From: Spirosoma aureum
GTDB lineage: Bacteria > Bacteroidota > Bacteroidia > Cytophagales > Spirosomataceae
Direction: 5' to 3'
Length of the DNA: 64,000 nucleotides
Assembly: GCF_011604685.1 (NCBI RefSeq)
Contig: NZ_CP050063.1
Span: 5,912,501-5,976,500 of the forward strand
A model generated the notes under the pieces. The model was not told the origin of the DNA. It saw nothing but the letters and a program-made list of their open reading frames with translations, and ran no database searches. A program made the translations under genes and the position numbers. Numbering within the stretch: the stretch's first letter is position 1; each line of letters opens with the position of its first letter. Shown here piece after piece: positions 62,501 through 64,000 of this stretch.

Positions 62501-64000
62501 ACGGCTTTTGGTGAGCTTAATGGCCCTTTCCAGACGTTTCAGCAGGAACAAAATAACCCAGGAGGTTCGACTCGACAGCTACTACGCCAGTTCGACACCT
62601 ATCTGAAAGGGCCTGGCCATGCAGCAGCCGATTCGCTCTTTGCCCGACAGCCACTACTTCGGAGTGCGTATACAGCCTTTCTTGCCCAACCGGCCAGGAA
62701 TCGATCACAGAATCTGATTCACCTCCGTCGCTCCAATGAGGGCATGTGGGAGTTCGCGGTCAATCCATTTTATTATAACGTGAGCAGTCCTGATGCCGAT
62801 CAGGATGGCTATCAGGGTCATCTACTGGCGAGATCGGAATTGCCCAGCGTTCAACTGGTCAATCGATCCAACAGCGACCAGTCGTTGCGAATTTCACGTA
62901 ACAGCCCAGTCGCCGACTGGTTCAGTGCCCCCGGCAGTCCGTTTAGTAGCAGTAATCTGAACCTGCGGTTAAGCACTATACCCGCCAGCTGGACAACCGA
63001 CTCACTACCCTTACTGGTACTGACCACTACCCAGGGTGACGAACACACAACCCGGTCGCGGTATCTGGTTAAACAGGGGGGGCGTGTACTGGAATCGTCG
63101 CGGTCAGACTTTGCACTGAGACTAAAACCCGGCGATCTGCTCCAGTTTATGCCCGAAGGAAATGGCAGACTGATTAACTATGAAGTCCGTCAAAATGACA
63201 AGCATTTTCTGGCGCGCAATATCTGGCTAAATGGTCGCCCGCAGTACGTGTATCCCATGCGTGACCGTTTTTTATGGTCATACCACTTTACGAGCCTGGT
63301 TAAGTCAGCCTACGACCGGGATGCAGATCGGCAACATCAGCCTGTTCGAACTACGCTTGATCGTCCGTTAACCGAGAAGGTGACTGAATTAGTACGCGAT
63401 TTTTACGGTTCACGCCCACCCAGAACCCCAGCCGAACGTGCTAAAGCCTTCAGCATGGTGGTGCTTGACGAACGCGGTCAGATTCGCCTGATGGCTGATC
63501 ATAAACGCGGTAATACAACAGCTATCGACCCTAATCGAATGGCCGATTTTCAACCACTTCTCGACGCCCTATATCTTGATCCGCAACGCTATGATGAGCG
63601 GATGCTGTTCGGCAACAAGTGCCTCATGCGGATGGACAATGGCCCTGCCTCAACCTTCAAGCCGGTTTTATACGCGGCTACAACGTCGCAGTTTAATCTG
63701 GGCTGGGAAAATCTACAGCTTGGCGGGGTAGATAGTCAAACAATGGAAGCGATTGCCCGCCCAAACGGCGATGATTATACCCTGCGCTATTTTGGCGGCA
63801 AAGGGCTCCGGTTCACAGTTGGGCGAAACAACCTGATTGGCCATAACAATCATTACTACCTGAGCCATTCGACAAATACTTACAATTCGCTGGTACTACT
63901 TCTTGGCTCACTGGATGCGGCTCAGGCAAGGCGAACCAAACAGGCGTTTGTCAATAATTCGTCAGATACTCCTTTTTTCGCGAAAGGCGAATCGGACGAT
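59567..64000 (+). CDS. SEDS (FtsW/RodA-like) and penicillin-binding transpeptidase fusion, 3'-truncated by window edge
   Basis: The frame from ATG 59567 stays open for 1478 codons to the last base, so this is the N-terminal part of a larger protein. Two TM segments (about 4-50) and a 370-residue extracytoplasmic region lead to a multi-TM block (about 421-960). That block shows SEDS-like features: L-D-A-G-F-A-I-I-F like the D-x-G motif, Q-L-A-D821-L-V-T-V-R-Y-V-I-A-E-H like the T-D-F-x-F-x-x-x-x-E-E loop, and T-N-R-M-V-F-V-G-Q-D-F-P-L-L-S. A PBP part follows: T-T-L-D-R-P-L-T-E-K near 1262, the active site G-P-A-S1362-T-F-K1365-P, and S1435-T-N1437. The expected KTG motif would lie past the window. 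It should polymerise and crosslink glycan in one chain. The PBP call is strong; the SEDS call is by motif resemblance. Confidence 0.8.
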   Translation, partial: MDTVLAFLFNLNTFLLLCVVAVLGILWRGPFQKTPTYILLAALGVVSVLTIRSYVSAPEQIYTNASHHVLEHIGIQFQTQLTLADGQHPNRAFWDTKPGNLTLQSNTSGTTKLVGRGFCEPIFIGTNDLYTLANPVFEKQVSRQFTIGYGQNRSLSLKIDSIDDDQTRYLLQLSNGTSTSPWDTLLFNRRIKTGLLLGTLLSKAPIDRPGLAQAQAMLDSAYLIRAQLGTKANEDSPLFLFPSAAMLRSATSLQIDGVTITLSRHPEFSTFLGPKQLFFTGLKVSRTPLYRVGAIGRQMALWLETPERMYLKPTGPNGESLFLTSSIDDVINNALPAGYQLGKLRNSQNRHQFSASLFYVTGPTRQPMRFRVVSQEQTNGLINEKRAGDTLSLKTVTRSDTPANRWLLRVTDLKAVNPLQFWHLALLVALLVIGSLVSVWLTPYSLYGPTRQPLRFINTELIAYILLLAFMTVRGILLWRVGTFPPTDTSANFANLSWHYYTDTILAVLLFFAVIFGWKLRGHVVSQWINRKLAQWPDALSEKPLLAYLLPILVNVAAGPIAFLERIASVFLPLLVYMVVDYIWLRQIYRTGYSSVHSSVYQRLSAINWLCCFGLLGMLDAGFAIIFGLFSLLYMWLRLFTFEDHQLPGTSRFGQYRYLFSWFGPPTAILLYLYALPWLIELTFRAPGPLLTIVILAFGVIVLRFLWPQEKRPTWGLPLVVGLMAVLIGSLFLFPNTVDRMLEKEARIRYRAGILIHSADELVRQDQTRFNTGANQKLLEAAQNQWLVNYFYDKGNFSLTHYARLVPHINTGSTYQTQLADLVTVRYVIAEHSEWVIWMLLALLLGWLISTVSGGKLSPDSKMRAQLVCLLFSIAFAVWMTATNRMVFVGQDFPLLSLNSRLTLLLSLSIFVAVIVLGTPLSSTQPLPARYEFSRFGRHSFGVLMAGLVLIATLSYYLFPFDRNTRQFDLSQTISDLQTAFGELNGPFQTFQQEQNNPGGSTRQLLRQFDTYLKGPGHAAADSLFARQPLLRSAYTAFLAQPARNRSQNLIHLRRSNEGMWEFAVNPFYYNVSSPDADQDGYQGHLLARSELPSVQLVNRSNSDQSLRISRNSPVADWFSAPGSPFSSSNLNLRLSTIPASWTTDSLPLLVLTTTQGDEHTTRSRYLVKQGGRVLESSRSDFALRLKPGDLLQFMPEGNGRLINYEVRQNDKHFLARNIWLNGRPQYVYPMRDRFLWSYHFTSLVKSAYDRDADRQHQPVRTTLDRPLTEKVTELVRDFYGSRPPRTPAERAKAFSMVVLDERGQIRLMADHKRGNTTAIDPNRMADFQPLLDALYLDPQRYDERMLFGNKCLMRMDNGPASTFKPVLYAATTSQFNLGWENLQLGGVDSQTMEAIARPNGDDYTLRYFGGKGLRFTVGRNNLIGHNNHYYLSHSTNTYNSLVLLLGSLDAAQARRTKQAFVNNSSDTPFFAKGESDD

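Noticed and set aside
1..64000. CRISPR arrays, tRNA or rRNA genes, insertion sequences and prophage genes
   Set aside because: I found no regularly spaced direct repeats of CRISPR type, no cloverleaf I could support, and no transposase, integrase or phage structural protein.

Overview
The window looks like a chromosomal segment of a Cytophagales-type Bacteroidota bacterium, with Spirosoma or a close relative as my best guess. The evidence is a type IX secretion C-terminal sorting domain (4705-5742), carboxypeptidase-regulatory plus beta-barrel TonB-type proteins, LytS/LytTR regulation, weak Shine-Dalgarno sequences and a CusA-TolC fusion. I see no tRNA, rRNA, CRISPR array, transposase or phage gene.

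Region 1 (1-4607) is a lasso-peptide (RiPP) locus of the kind that carries tailoring genes. On the minus strand lie a 46-aa precursor, a PqqD-like recognition element (B1), a transglutaminase-like leader peptidase (B2), an HprK-like kinase and a nucleotidyltransferase. A truncated asparagine-synthetase-like cyclase converges on them from the plus strand. A hairpin followed by a U-rich tract separates the precursor from its maturation genes.

Region 2 (4705-10300) holds a T9SS-sorted protein, a 1194-aa secreted repeat protein and an A+T-rich stretch of about 0.8 kb without genes.

Region 3 (10302-17268) is housekeeping: an M3 oligopeptidase, a small secreted protein, a dicarboxylate/glutamate symporter, a thioesterase, DUF2147, a flavoprotein monooxygenase and CsbD.

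Region 4 (17607-26613) carries an outer-membrane beta-barrel receptor, then a TolC / adaptor / FtsX-type permease / ATPase efflux system ending in a LytS-LytTR two-component pair.

Region 5 (26734-34197) has two tandem paralogous M16 zinc peptidases and a leucine-rich-repeat protein.

Region 6 (34303-41318, minus) is a metal-efflux operon: a His-rich secreted protein, CusA fused to TolC, a CusB-like adaptor and a VIT1/CCC1-type transporter.

Region 7 (41690-46233) has an EamA exporter and a DJ-1/PfpI protein, then a convergent sugar-acid set (SDR, VOC, IlvD/Edd dehydratase).

Region 8 (46678-64000) is the most unusual part. A lytic transglycosylase precedes a tightly packed one-strand operon of more than 16 kb. 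It encodes a sigma factor, a membrane protein with TPR-like repeats, a secreted caspase-like protein, a secreted papain-like protease with a DUF4384-like tail, several secreted proteins with NTF2-like-looking modules, an 828-aa actin/Hsp70-fold ATPase, a two-TM protein and a very large membrane protein that runs off the window. My reading of that last open frame (59567-64000, 1478 codons without a stop) finds a SEDS (FtsW/RodA-like) membrane region fused to a penicillin-binding transpeptidase domain with an STFK active site and an STN motif. A stress-regulated cell-envelope machine that couples glycan polymerisation, crosslinking, an actin-fold ATPase and two proteases is the best candidate here for an undescribed system.

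Many genes are bounded by long, perfect or near-perfect inverted repeats that act, or could act, as terminators. Several of these overlap the stop codons of flanking genes.
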